From: Moritella sp. 24
Lineage (GTDB): Bacteria > Pseudomonadota > Gammaproteobacteria > Enterobacterales > Moritellaceae
Direction: 5' to 3'
Length of the DNA stretch: 64,000 nt
Assembly: GCF_018219155.1 (NCBI RefSeq)
Contig: NZ_CP056123.1
Span: 1,249,505-1,313,504 of the forward strand
Shown here piece by piece: positions 36,427 to 45,939 of the stretch. The notes beneath the pieces were generated by a model that was not told where the DNA came from, did not search any database, and was given only the letters and a program-made list of their open reading frames with translations. The position numbers were made by a program, and so were the translations under genes. Every line of letters begins with the position of its first letter. The stretch's first letter is position 1.

Positions 36427-37056
36427 TTATGCTTTGCGTCGGGACCATCCAAGTCCTAATAAGCCTAGACCGATAAAAGCCATAGCGGAGGGCTCTGGCA
36501 CCGTATAGTTGATGTCATCAATGATTTCGATTAGTCCTATGTTAGTACCTGTTCCACCAGTAAAGGGATTCCCCGAACCGTCGGTATAGGCGAAAAATGC
36601 TTGGTCAAAGTTAAGGCCGTTAAAACCGATAGTTTGATTCATGATGTCATCCCTGTTCAAAAGAACATCAGTGTGTCCCACCAAACTTCCATTCTTATAC
36701 AAATCCAGCCATGCTAAATCTCCAGGATTAGAATAATTTGGATCGTCATTACCGAAACTTAGAGATAAGTTCATGATATCAGAGGCAAAGTTGATAAAAA
36801 CACCACTTCCATCCCCATCAGAGAATACAGCTAGAGCATTACCATTCCCCTGAACACCAAAATTACCAATTTGCAATCCTGAACCGACATTGTCGGTAAA
36901 GGTTACTAGAGGATCGCCTACTGGCGAAAATCCATTAGCTTTGGCACCTGCTGTATCAGCTTCGAAATTGATCAATACAGCACTAGCCTGCACCGAACAA
37001 AAAGTGCAAGTCGTAAATAATAGGGCCTGTGCTATTTTATTTTTAATTAATGTCAT
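36427..37056 (-). CDS. PEP-CTERM sorting-domain protein
   Basis: A 209-residue exported protein: signal peptide 1-26, a beta-rich ectodomain of the kind often labelled PEP-CTERM secretion-signal proteins (INFEADTAGAKANGFSPVGD at the start), and the tail VPEPSAMAFIGLGLLGLGWSRRKA. Processing by exosortase is expected. It is not similar to the one at 23005 outside the tail. No exosortase or polysaccharide locus lies nearby. Confidence 0.88.
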   Translation of the reverse strand: MTLIKNKIAQALLFTTCTFCSVQASAVLINFEADTAGAKANGFSPVGDPLVTFTDNVGSGLQIGNFGVQGNGNALAVFSDGDGSGVFINFASDIMNLSLSFGNDDPNYSNPGDLAWLDLYKNGSLVGHTDVLLNRDDIMNQTIGFNGLNFDQAFFAYTDGSGNPFTGGTGTNIGLIEIIDDINYTVPEPSAMAFIGLGLLGLGWSRRKA

Positions 37057-38050
37057 AGTTTTTCTCTATCGTTTGATAAGTACCCCATAATCACAGCAAT
37101 AACTATTCCAACATAAAAATAATAGTTAGATAAATAAATAAGATGTTCGAAATGTAACATTCACTGACACATCTACTTTAAAAAATACTTAGCATCCAAC
37201 TGCGCTTAGACAGTAATGATAAGAGGTTTGATTTTATATGTGCACCTAATTGAGTTGGTCGTTGCCGACAGGGGCATGTCACATGTGCAGAGGCTTATAT
37301 CGTAAGTCCAATGAGTTTATGAAATTAGGTGTGGTTTAAATTTACCTTTATAAATCAGGTGTCTAATTGAAAGTTGGTAGTGATTTATCCGGGTGACGCT
37401 TAGCATTCATCCGGATAAATTGTAGCTGTCGTAACTCTACCTCCCCCCGATGTTTGGTTTTTTTAATAATCCCGAATTCCGATGGTACGATAAAATTTCA
37501 TATCAATATAATGAATTTGAAGTGCTAAAAGTTAATTACTTGCTCAAGTATGCTGGTGTTTTTATCTGCATTTACATAGCATGTGTAATACGTAGTAGTC
37601 TCTTAGCTTGTGGCTGAATTACCATTATAAAGTACTGATAATGATATATTTTACAGTTAAAATAGAGAGAAGGTATAAATAATGTATTGATATTATTAGT
37701 TTTTCATATTTATTGGAAATCTAATGGTGTCGATTTACTTTACGGTTTATTTTGAAATCACCAATATGCGGCCTATTGAACATAAAGGTGAAAATGTACA
37801 GAATCAAAACTGCATTCGATTAAAGTACCATATCAGAGTTGTATTTCTTATAGTTTAACCTTTTAAAAAACCATATATGATCAAGGTTATTTTGTATCAT
37901 TTTGGTGAATATGCTTTTAAATAAGATAGCTGTATTCTAAATACAAGCGCGACTAATTACTATTTTAAGAATTAATTAAGGGCGAACCCTAAAGTTTGGT
38001 TTTGATTAGCTATTCGGATTAAGCGATAGTTAATAACGCTTCATGTTTAA
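37057..38050. other. Gene-poor kilobase
   Basis: 994 bases with no standard gene. The only open frame of note is 37450-37617. ACATAGCATGYGTWATACG at about 37574 echoes a similar string at about 36236. The rest is AT-rich and unassigned. Confidence 0.5.
37450..37617 (+). CDS. Putative 55-residue protein, uncertain
   Basis: An ATG frame beginning MFGFFNNPEFRWYDKISYQY with a hydrophobic C-terminal stretch (YAGVFICIYIACVI). No good Shine-Dalgarno precedes it. It could be a small membrane protein or a gene remnant. Confidence 0.25.
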   Translation: MFGFFNNPEFRWYDKISYQYNEFEVLKVNYLLKYAGVFICIYIACVIRSSLLACG

Positions 38051-38701
38051 CTAGCACAACGTGATAACTGAATTAACAAGCTTAGAGATACCAGATTTAG
38101 CACCTAAAAGACTGTCTGCAAGCATGTAAGCGGGTGTGGTTACAACTTTGTTTTCGAGGTCAATTGATACATCATCGACGGTTTTATTCTCATGTGTTGC
38201 TCCCAGCGTAGTTAAGACATTTGCTGTGTCTGCATCACTGCCGATAGTGAGTGTTACATTTTCATATATTTTCGTTAATAACACAGGTGCGATGCACATA
38301 TAACCAGCTGGTTTTTTCGCAAGTTTAAACTCAGTCGCCACATTGATAAATTCTTCAATAACCGAAAACGTAGCTCCGTTAATCGCAAAGTCACTTATAT
38401 TTTTAGCAACACCAAAGCCACCAACGACGATTAAAGCATCGAAGTCATCAGCCTTTAATGTACTTAATGGCTGCACATTACCTCTTACAATTCTTGCTGA
38501 CTCGACTAACACGTTACGCACTTCGTTTGGTGCTACTTCACCTGTGAGGTGATTAACAACATGCATTTGATTAATATCTGGTGCAAAGCAACTATATGAT
38601 GCGTTGCTTTCTTCAATCGACAGCAAGGTTAATACAGCTTCATTTATTTCTGAGCCGTCGTATACACCCGAACCTGATAATATCACTGCTAATTTAGTCA
38701 T
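38051..38701 (-). CDS. elbB: ElbB (glyoxalase III-type DJ-1/PfpI protein)
   Basis: A 216-residue cytosolic protein of the DJ-1/PfpI superfamily, matching E. coli ElbB in length and motifs: LAVILSGSGVYDGSEINEAV, GGFGVAKNISDFA and the nucleophile elbow PAGYMCIAP with C136. E. coli ElbB has glyoxalase activity on small aldehydes; the physiological role is unclear. AAAGGATACAATA precedes the ATG. Single gene. Confidence 0.9.
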   Translation of the reverse strand: MTKLAVILSGSGVYDGSEINEAVLTLLSIEESNASYSCFAPDINQMHVVNHLTGEVAPNEVRNVLVESARIVRGNVQPLSTLKADDFDALIVVGGFGVAKNISDFAINGATFSVIEEFINVATEFKLAKKPAGYMCIAPVLLTKIYENVTLTIGSDADTANVLTTLGATHENKTVDDVSIDLENKVVTTPAYMLADSLLGAKSGISKLVNSVITLC

Positions 38702-38970
38702 TATTGTATCCTTTGGTTTTTCATATGTTTACCAGACGCTGAACGCGTATTGGTTTATTCCTTTAGTGATACTTATAGTATTATATTCTTTATGAATCAA
38801 TAGGGTTTATTATTTAAATATCTGTTTTGGAATGGGTTATTACTTTTGTTTTGAAATTTTAGCTTCTGAACTGCGATGAATCTTTATTTTGAGGCTAAAT
38901 GGATAGCATGAATCAGTTCGTTTATTTCAATGTATTATGGAAAATGAACCGTAGAATAAAGGTGTTAATA

Positions 38971-39582
38971 ATGAAGAAGTTAATATATATCGCACTCATT
39001 TGTATCAGTGTGCTTGCTGTGATTAGTTATATTCGTGATAGTAATAACGATACGGTGCAAGGTGATGATTCTGAAGTTATGCTGACGTTGTTTAGTATGA
39101 AGACCAGCAATGATTTTATCGTGACCTTACCTGACACTGGGGTAGACGTTAAATTAACAAAGATTATTGGGCTAGGTACACCGGAAGGTAAAGCGCAAGG
39201 AGATTATCAGGTAGAGCAAGATCGGGGTGAAGTACTATTGGATTATAGGCATATCAGCCCTTTAAACTTAACGGCATCTAATGGCAGATTATATTTTGTT
39301 GCCCCCTTTAGCGTAAGCAATCAAGGCAGTGGTTTATTTCATTATATTGGGTTGTTTGAGCAAGATTTTGACAGTAACCGCATACGACATGTCGATTCTT
39401 ATTTTATTGGCGACCGTATTCAGCTTAATGAAATGCGTATTGATGAGTCGAGCGTCGACTTATCATTCAATCAACATGGTGATAAACAGGCATATGCTGA
39501 AGCACCAAGTGAAACAGTAGAGTTAACGCTTACTATTGATGATGTAACACCGACTAAATTGATTAAATATCAAGGTATGTAA
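38971..39582 (+). CDS. Hypothetical membrane-anchored protein
   Basis: A 203-residue protein starting MKKLIYIALICISVLAVISYI, a signal anchor, followed by a soluble periplasmic domain with beta-strand character. AAAGGTG lies 7 bases before the ATG; an upstream ATG at 38899 would add 24 non-hydrophobic residues. No family is recognised. Confidence 0.55.
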   Translation: MKKLIYIALICISVLAVISYIRDSNNDTVQGDDSEVMLTLFSMKTSNDFIVTLPDTGVDVKLTKIIGLGTPEGKAQGDYQVEQDRGEVLLDYRHISPLNLTASNGRLYFVAPFSVSNQGSGLFHYIGLFEQDFDSNRIRHVDSYFIGDRIQLNEMRIDESSVDLSFNQHGDKQAYAEAPSETVELTLTIDDVTPTKLIKYQGM

Positions 39583-39733
39583 ATGAAGTGTAGAAGTGCT
39601 ATAAATTTAATATTGTGAGGATACCTCTCAAGTACATGATTTATTTAACGTTCAAGTCATTGTAACTTAGGATGTTTTTCATTTAGTTTAAAATAATTTC
39701 CCCTCAAGGGTTCGTTCGACCCCTATGTGTATG

Positions 39734-39773
39734 CGAAGACTTAAAAGATCTTCGATTTATTCACTAGATCTTC
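39734..39773 (+). promoter_or_regulatory. Direct repeats upstream of the ftsZ-like gene
   Basis: AGATCTTC occurs at 39746-39753 and 39766-39773, exactly 20 bp apart (two helical turns), and CGAAGA/TCTTCG (39734-39739 with 39749-39754) forms a hairpin. The site is 23 bases before the ATG, so it could be an operator or RNA leader element. Confidence 0.35.
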
Positions 39774-39795
39774 ATACAAATTAAGGGGCTATTTT

Positions 39796-40875
39796 ATGTT
39801 TTTACCTGAATCAAAAAGTTCAAAAATGACAGTTCTTCTAGCTGGTGTAGGAGGTTGTGGTTGTAATACCTCTAGTTTACTTGGCGCTGATATCCAATCT
39901 GACGAATTAAGCATAATTAACATCAATACTGATGCTGCAGCGCTTGAACATTGTAGTTCAGGCGAAAATGTACTAATCGGTAAAAATTTAACTAATGGTT
40001 TTGGTGCAGGCTCGGCACCTGAAATTGGCTTCGCCGCTGCTCAGGAAAATGAAAAGCAATTACGAGAATTACTTATTGGTCATGATATTTTGATTTTAAC
40101 CACTGGATTAGGTGGCGGAACAGGTACAGGAGCAACACCACTTATCGCTAAGATGGCTCGAGATCTTGCTATACCTTGTATCGTAGTTGCAACCCTACCG
40201 TTTCAATCTGAAGGTAAAATGCGATCTAACTATGCGACGGACGGTGTTGAGCTATTACGTGAACGTGCACATGCGTTGATTACATTACCGAATGATAATT
40301 TGGTTGAAGTATTAGGTGAAACAGTTGGTATTTTTGATGCGTTTAAATTCTCCAATACAGCTCTGAAAAATACCATCAGTGCGTTAATTAATATGCTCAC
40401 AACTACAGGGTTTATTAATGTTGATTTAAATGACTTTAGTAAAATAATGAATCAAAAAGGTGATGCGATCTTGGGAATAGGGCGTAGCGATAGTTCAGAT
40501 AATGTTGAAGGAGCTGTTGAGCAAGCTCTTAAAAATCCGCTTTATAAAAATGTAGATATAAGTAAGGCGCAAGGTGCGATTGTTCAGGTTAATTGCAAAG
40601 ATGAAATCACGTTAGCGGAATATAATAAAATCACGACTCTAGTTCACAATATGTTAGATGATCACGCAATTATGATTTGTGGTATTGCTAAAGACGAATA
40701 CCTTGATTGTTATGTTGAAGTACTTGTTATCGGTACCGGTTTATCTGCTTGTGATAATAAACTTGATTCTCAATTTGAGACGGAGCTTCTGATTCCAGAA
40801 CCAGATAATGCTAATGTAGATAAGTCACATGAATATCTTAATATTCCAGCGTTTATTCGTAATAAGGGAATGTGA
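39796..40875 (+). CDS. FtsZ paralogue (tubulin/FtsZ family GTPase)
   Basis: A 359-residue FtsZ-like GTPase. The tubulin signature GGGTGTG is at G106-G112 and the T7 catalytic loop is N208-V-D210-L-N-D213, so GTP hydrolysis between subunits should be possible. The end HEYLNIPAFIRNKGM resembles the conserved FtsZ C-terminal peptide that binds FtsA/ZipA. It lies outside any dcw cluster and is clearly diverged from E. coli FtsZ (for example GVGGCGCN instead of GVGGGGGN). AAGGGG is 7 bases before the ATG. A GIY-YIG-like gene follows 43 bases later. Confidence 0.85.
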   Translation: MFLPESKSSKMTVLLAGVGGCGCNTSSLLGADIQSDELSIININTDAAALEHCSSGENVLIGKNLTNGFGAGSAPEIGFAAAQENEKQLRELLIGHDILILTTGLGGGTGTGATPLIAKMARDLAIPCIVVATLPFQSEGKMRSNYATDGVELLRERAHALITLPNDNLVEVLGETVGIFDAFKFSNTALKNTISALINMLTTTGFINVDLNDFSKIMNQKGDAILGIGRSDSSDNVEGAVEQALKNPLYKNVDISKAQGAIVQVNCKDEITLAEYNKITTLVHNMLDDHAIMICGIAKDEYLDCYVEVLVIGTGLSACDNKLDSQFETELLIPEPDNANVDKSHEYLNIPAFIRNKGM

Positions 40876-40918
40876 ATGACCACGTTATCTTAATAAATCA
40901 TTAAGAAGGAGTATGTTA

Positions 40919-41341
40919 GTGGAACGATATTTTTCAAAAGTAAATGAAAATGATATACCTGCGAGAAAGAAACTATTTCAAAATAAGCCGGGTATTTATA
41001 TTTTACGTTCTGGTTGTGAAGATAGTCCTACGCCTGTTTCACGTATTTGCGGAGAAGACAAAGATGGGATTTTATATATAGGCATATCTTCTCCTTTGAC
41101 TGGGGGGCGAGTGTCTGAATTGAAAAAATCTTTAGCACCAAAGCAAGCTACAAAAGGACATCTTGCTGGTGTTCGTTATCAAGCTAATGACATTTTGAAA
41201 ACTAAGTATCCATATGAAACGCTTTATTTGGAGCTGATAGTTGCAGATACCAGCAAAGATGCTGGGATAATGGAAGGAAAACGGTTAGCAGCGTACGTAG
41301 ATAAATACGGAGAGCTTCCACCTTTTAACCGCTCTGGTTAG
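40919..41341 (+). CDS. GIY-YIG nuclease-like protein
   Basis: A 140-residue protein with a complete-looking GIY-YIG core: G25-I-Y27, Y53-I-G55 (ILYIGISS), R64 (GGRVSELKK), E119 (IMEGKRLAAY) and N137. Such domains cut DNA in homing, restriction and repair enzymes. I prefer the GTG at 40919 (7 bases after AGGAG); the ATG at 40913 sits on the Shine-Dalgarno. It is the second gene of an operon with the FtsZ paralogue. The substrate and biological role are unknown. Confidence 0.7.
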   Translation: MERYFSKVNENDIPARKKLFQNKPGIYILRSGCEDSPTPVSRICGEDKDGILYIGISSPLTGGRVSELKKSLAPKQATKGHLAGVRYQANDILKTKYPYETLYLELIVADTSKDAGIMEGKRLAAYVDKYGELPPFNRSG

Positions 41342-41443
41342 TTTAATATCTTGGGGTGATTTTATCATATGGATGTAAATTGAATACTTAAGTAACTGAA
41401 CTACACTTAGAGTAAATCAATTTTCCTCAGCCCTAAAACGCAA

Positions 41444-41492
41444 AAAGGCGAGCACGATAATGGACATGCCCATATCAATGCTCACCTTTGTT
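41444..41492. terminator. Terminator between convergent genes
   Basis: AAAGGCGAGCA (41444-41454) pairs with TGCTCACCTTT (41479-41489) with one mismatch, ending the ftsZ-like operon and guaC. Confidence 0.7.
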
Positions 41493-41536
41493 TAGCTTAA
41501 ATATGTAGTTCTAGACCTACATATTTAATAACTAAT

Positions 41537-42577
41537 TTATTCTTTACCGAATACGTTGTTTTCTTGCTCAAGTACGCGGATAAAGGTAGTACGCTTGCTT
41601 AGCTCTTTTAATGAAGCTGCGCCAACGTAAGTACAAGTAGAGCGAACGCCACCTAGGATATCAAAAACAGTGTTTTCGATTGGACCACGGTAAGGTACTT
41701 CTACAGTTTTACCTTCTGAAGCACGGTATTTAGCAACACCACCTGCGTGTTTGTTCATCGCAGTTGTTGAGCTCATGCCATAGAATTTTTTCGTTTTCTT
41801 GCCATTAACTTCGCACAGCTCGCCGCCACTTTCGTCGTGACCAGCTAACATGCCGCCCAACATAACGAAATCTGCGCCGCCGCCAAATGCTTTAGCAACA
41901 TCACCAGCACAAGAACAACCACCATCACCAACTACCATGCCACCAAGACCGTGTGCTGCGTCAGCACATTCGATGATTGCAGAAAGTTGTGGGTAACCAA
42001 CACCTGTTTTAACACGTGTCGTACATACTGAACCAGGACCGATACCAACTTTAATGATATCTGCGCCAGACAGGATAAGTTCTTCTGTGATTTCACCAGT
42101 AACTACGTTACCAGCCATAATCGTTTTAGAAGGGTATGCTGCACGTACTTTACGTACGAAATCAATGAAAAATTCTGAGTAACCATTAGCTACATCGATA
42201 CAGATAAACTGTAAACGCTCATCTAATGCTAGAACTTGTTGAAGTTTTTCGAAATCTGCGTCCGATGTACCAGTTGATACAAAAACGTGGTCGAAGATTT
42301 CTGGGTTTGCTTCTAGGAACTCTTTCCATTCAGCTACAGTGTAATGCTTATGTACAGCTGTTAGCATTTTGTGTGCAGCAAGTTCTTTCGCTGCTTCAAA
42401 TGTACCTACAGTATCCATGTTTGCAGCAATAACCGGTACACCTGTCCAAGTGTACTTGCTGTTAGGGAAAGTGAATGTACGCTCTAAGCTTACTTGTGAA
42501 CGACTCTTTAGAGTTGAACGTTTTGGGCGGAAAAGTACATCTTTAAAACCTAGCTTCAATTCTTGTTCTATACGCAT
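41537..42577 (-). CDS. guaC: GMP reductase
   Basis: A 346-residue IMPDH/GMPR-family enzyme reducing GMP to IMP with NADPH. It matches E. coli GuaC over its full length. The start [19 protein letters not shown], the catalytic loop [11 protein letters not shown] with the thioimidate Cys, and the C-terminal [22 protein letters not shown] are all present. No CBS domains, which excludes IMP dehydrogenase. Single gene with a long 5' region. Confidence 0.96.
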   Translation of the reverse strand: MRIEQELKLGFKDVLFRPKRSTLKSRSQVSLERTFTFPNSKYTWTGVPVIAANMDTVGTFEAAKELAAHKMLTAVHKHYTVAEWKEFLEANPEIFDHVFVSTGTSDADFEKLQQVLALDERLQFICIDVANGYSEFFIDFVRKVRAAYPSKTIMAGNVVTGEITEELILSGADIIKVGIGPGSVCTTRVKTGVGYPQLSAIIECADAAHGLGGMVVGDGGCSCAGDVAKAFGGGADFVMLGGMLAGHDESGGELCEVNGKKTKKFYGMSSTTAMNKHAGGVAKYRASEGKTVEVPYRGPIENTVFDILGGVRSTCTYVGAASLKELSKRTTFIRVLEQENNVFGKE

Positions 42578-42959
42578 GACATCTATCTTCTGTTTGTTTG
42601 CACAGGCTCTTATTCTTACGCGTCGCTATATAGCAGGCGCAAGGAAAACCCTAATTCAATGGGTTCATGGATGGTACTGTGCAAAAAATTATAAGGATTT
42701 TAGTTTAAGCGGTACAAGCGAATCGTGTGTGCGGGTAAGCCGCGTTTATCCAACGCGCTTATACGGGTAGATACTAGTCCAAGGGTCGTTATCTTGTAAA
42801 GGCTTTATTTTCATCGGGGAGGGCTGAAAGGTCGTTTTCCTGACTCGAAAGTCAGTATTTATGCGGCTCTAGGCGGTGTTAAAAAAGTTTAAAATAATTT
42901 TTCTGCACTGATAATCATCTTTTCCAAGTGGAAAAATAACTGGCTAATATGAAAAAAGA
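42578..42959. other. Upstream region of guaC
   Basis: No gene is evident. 42710-42775 is more GC-rich than its surroundings, and CTGACT-CGAA-AGTCAG near 42840 makes a stable tetraloop hairpin. It does not match the purine riboswitch core as I know it. A small RNA or untranslated leader is possible but unproven. Confidence 0.3.
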
Positions 42960-42999
42960 CCAAAACCCACAGCATTGAATGCGAACTGTGGGAGTTTGG
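42960..42999 (-). terminator. Terminator of the cyclodeaminase gene
   Basis: CCAAAACCCACAG (42960-42972) pairs with CTGTGGGAGTTTGG (42986-42999) with one bulge. On the minus strand a T-run follows. Confidence 0.75.
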
Positions 43000-43056
43000 C
43001 CAAGGGAGCTTATTTAAAAACAGGGTCTTTATTTACGTTGTGAGAACAAATTATCT

Positions 43057-44061
43057 CTACAGTAGTGAGAATAAGTTCTTCACATCATCCAGTTCTGGAA
43101 TTAATTCCATTTCGCTGCCGATGTTATGCTGCTTAGCCAGCTTGTAGACTAAGCGTAGTACAGAGTAATCTTCTAGTGCGAAGCCAACTGAGTCATACAA
43201 GATAGTGCCGTCTGTTGCTACGTTTAGGGTTTTCTCGCCTTTCACAATCTCGTGCAGTTCAGTACAAGTAAAGTCTGCACCCAGTTGTTGAATTTCACCT
43301 TCAACGCGTGATTGTGGTAGGTACTCAACAACAATTGTTGCGCTTTCTACAAGTTCTTTCTCGATTTCAGTTTTACCTGGGCAATCACCGCCAAGACCGT
43401 TAATGAATACGTCTTTGCTGATCATGTCTTTGGTTAATACTGTTTGGTATTTCTTATCGGCTGTACATGTCGTAATTAAATCAGCGCCTTGAACCGCTTC
43501 TCGTGCGTCTTTACACGGCGTTAGGCGAATGTCGAAACGCGCCATGTTTTGTTCAAACTTACGCATTGCTGCTGGGTCAGTATCAAAGAAACGCACTTCT
43601 TTTAAATCAAACATGAACGAGTACGCAAGGAACTGGAATTCACTTTGTGCGCCAGTACCGATTAATGCTAATACTTCTGAATCAGCTTTCGCTAAGTGTT
43701 TTGCAGCCATTGCTGACGTTGCCGCAGTACGGAAACCAGTAAGCAAGGTCATTTCTGAAAACATCAGCGGTTCGCCAGTTTCAGTTAATGATAATTGGCC
43801 CGTCGCCATCACTGTCATTTTGTTCTGTGCAGGGTTTTTTGGGTGACCATTTACGTATTTAAACGAGTACATTTCAGCATTTGAAATTGGCATTAATTCG
43901 ATAACACCATCTTGTACATGGTTGGCTACTCGTGGACATTTATCAAAGTCCTGCCAGTTTTTATAATCTTCAGTCAATGTATCATTAAGCTGTGCAAAAA
44001 ATGCCTTGTAGCCAACTTTTGCAATTACCGCTTTAATATCTTTTATCTCTAAAACAATCAT
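43057..44061 (-). CDS. Ornithine cyclodeaminase / mu-crystallin family enzyme
   Basis: A 334-residue NAD-dependent enzyme of the OCD/mu-crystallin family. ATSAMAAKHLAKADSEVLALIGTGAQSEFQ gives the GxGxQ dinucleotide site (about residue 134), and FINGLGGDCPGKTE the substrate loop. Ornithine cyclodeaminase converts ornithine directly to proline and ammonia. The divergent TetR gene and the neighbouring amidinohydrolases point to arginine/citrulline catabolism. AAAGGATCACC precedes the ATG. Confidence 0.87.
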   Translation of the reverse strand: MIVLEIKDIKAVIAKVGYKAFFAQLNDTLTEDYKNWQDFDKCPRVANHVQDGVIELMPISNAEMYSFKYVNGHPKNPAQNKMTVMATGQLSLTETGEPLMFSEMTLLTGFRTAATSAMAAKHLAKADSEVLALIGTGAQSEFQFLAYSFMFDLKEVRFFDTDPAAMRKFEQNMARFDIRLTPCKDAREAVQGADLITTCTADKKYQTVLTKDMISKDVFINGLGGDCPGKTEIEKELVESATIVVEYLPQSRVEGEIQQLGADFTCTELHEIVKGEKTLNVATDGTILYDSVGFALEDYSVLRLVYKLAKQHNIGSEMELIPELDDVKNLFSLL

Positions 44062-44299
44062 GGTGATCCTTTTTAAATTCCGTCTAAGGTAAAAGAGAAA
44101 AATCGAATTTTTCCATTACAGTCATGATTATAAAAATCAATGAGTGGTTTATCTAATACGTTTCATAATGAGATGCCCATGTGTAATGCGCATCGGTTAA
44201 GTGCTATTTTTATTAGGTTTAGTTTATTAAATTGCCAGCATCACGCCCTAGGGGTATGATTAATTTTCGTTTTACAGAATACGGATTCAATACCTGCCT

Positions 44300-44920
44300 A
44301 TGCCAGCAAAAGGAACTAAAGGTAAAAACCGTAAACAAGAGTTAATCAATGCCACACTTGATTGCATTGCTAACGAGGGTTTACAAAAAACCACAGTACG
44401 TAATGTGGCTGAATATGCGAACGTGACCAATGGTCTGATCCGTTTTTACTTTTCTGGTAAAGACGAACTTATCCGCGCTGCGTATTCTGCATTACTCGAG
44501 ATCATGTACGTTAACGCCCGTGTCGAAATTAACGATCAAGACGTTTGCGCCAAAGCCCGATTACAGCATTTTATTCATGCAACACTTTCTGCGCCTATCG
44601 TATCGCCACGTACCGTATTGTTATGGGCTAATTTTTTGCCAATGACGTATATCGATCCAGAAATGGCGGCCATTCGAACGAATGAATATGCGAAAACAAC
44701 CAAAATTTTAGAACCGTTAATTCGTGCGGCATTAGCCACTGAAGATATCACCGTTGATAATCATGAATGTGAGGTACTTGCCATAAAAATCAATGCATTG
44801 ATTGATGGTTTGTGGCTTGAAGGCAGCATGGCCTCGTACAAATTCAAAGAGAATGAACTGGTCAATATCGGTATTGACAGCGCCTCTGCGATCCTTTCTA
44901 TTTCGTTAGACAAGCTTTGA
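44300..44920 (+). CDS. TetR/BetI-like regulator
   Basis: A 206-residue regulator with an N-terminal helix-turn-helix (TTVRNVAEYANVTNGLIRFYFSGKDELI, about 35-65) and a BetI-like C-terminal domain (PRTVLLWANFLPMTYIDPEM). It lies between the cyclodeaminase (divergent) and the two amidinohydrolases (convergent), so it probably controls this catabolic cluster. The effector is unknown, perhaps ornithine or citrulline. Confidence 0.85.
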   Translation: MPAKGTKGKNRKQELINATLDCIANEGLQKTTVRNVAEYANVTNGLIRFYFSGKDELIRAAYSALLEIMYVNARVEINDQDVCAKARLQHFIHATLSAPIVSPRTVLLWANFLPMTYIDPEMAAIRTNEYAKTTKILEPLIRAALATEDITVDNHECEVLAIKINALIDGLWLEGSMASYKFKENELVNIGIDSASAILSISLDKL

Positions 44921-45004
44921 TTGAGGTCGTCAATAAACTCTGATCTAAACCACTAGAAAGCATCGCGTTTTATCTCATTAGATAAGGGCACTGTAGTCTT
45001 ATAT

Positions 45005-45856
45005 TTAGTGTCTTTCTAGTGGAAAGGTCATACAGTGTGGACCACCACCAGTTTTTAAAATTTCGGTCGAATGTAATTCAAACACGGTAAAGCCTCGCTC
45101 ACGTAATTGCGCGTTTACTTTGGTATTTGCGCTTAACGAGATGATTTTTTTGTTACCTAATGCTTGTAGGTTACAGAAGTGTTTAAACACGCCAGCTTCT
45201 TCAATTTTAATTAAATCGTAACCCGCTTCATTCAGGTAAGCTTGGAACTCTGGTGGTAAACCGTCGTAGTAAGTCACGGCTGTTTTCTCACCAACGATAT
45301 TAAAAATCATATCAAGATGCAGGTATTCTGGTTTCGAGTTAACCGAAATAATCGTATAGCCTAGAGGTTCAAGCTGTTCACGAATACTTTGAATGCCTTT
45401 TTCGTCAGAACGCTGTAATGTACCAATCGCTAAGGTTTTTTCATCAAGCTGCCAGAAGTCACCACCTTCAAGTACACCTTCATGACAAGTCGCAATGATA
45501 GGCACACCCAGTTCGGCGAGTTTTTCTGCGTAAAGTAGGCTTTCTGCGTGACGGATTTCTTCTTTAAAGCGGCCAAGTACATAACCTTCTTTAATGTTAA
45601 AACCAAAATCACGGGCAAAAACCTGACTTGATAAATTTTCTGTTGGTGCAAGTACTTCGACATTAATGCCGTTTTGTTCGTAAATACTGATCAACTGTTG
45701 ATGTTCAGCTAAACATTTTTGTTGGTCAATACGCTCACCTTTTTCTAACCAATCTTCTGCAATTTTGTTAATTGGCGAGAGATTGAGGTAAGTTGGCGAA
45801 CAAAGTAATACTTGTTTCAGTTCACCTGTCGCTGATTTTACATAACTGGTTTCCAT
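45005..45856 (-). CDS. DDAH/arginine deiminase-like amidinohydrolase
   Basis: A 283-residue pentein-fold enzyme. The pattern FARDFGFNI, LEGGDFWQL, LHLDMIFNIV and the final GGGPHCMTFPLER, carrying the nucleophilic Cys, are those of dimethylarginine dimethylaminohydrolases and arginine deiminases. It hydrolyses a guanidino group to citrulline or a relative. I chose the ATG at 45856, which follows AAGGAAAAGG, over the one at 45874. It sits beside CtlX-like and cyclodeaminase genes. Confidence 0.82.
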   Translation of the reverse strand: METSYVKSATGELKQVLLCSPTYLNLSPINKIAEDWLEKGERIDQQKCLAEHQQLISIYEQNGINVEVLAPTENLSSQVFARDFGFNIKEGYVLGRFKEEIRHAESLLYAEKLAELGVPIIATCHEGVLEGGDFWQLDEKTLAIGTLQRSDEKGIQSIREQLEPLGYTIISVNSKPEYLHLDMIFNIVGEKTAVTYYDGLPPEFQAYLNEAGYDLIKIEEAGVFKHFCNLQALGNKKIISLSANTKVNAQLRERGFTVFELHSTEILKTGGGPHCMTFPLERH

Positions 45857-45939
45857 AACCTTTTCCTTTTCCATAAGTCATATCTTTTTAATTAATTTGT
45901 TACTGACTGAAATAGCGTAATGCCAAGTAGCTGTTTAAA

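Noticed and set aside
36230-37600. ACATAGCATGYGTWATACG pair as attachment sites
   Set aside because: Only about 19 bases are shared, with no integrase or element between them.
42578-42959. Purine riboswitch upstream of guaC
   Set aside because: The conserved purine-riboswitch core and paired loops could not be recognised.
44950-45022. CCACTAGAAAG / CTTTCTAGTGG inverted repeat as terminator
   Set aside because: Arms are 51 bases apart and one lies inside the coding end of the amidinohydrolase gene; no T-run follows.
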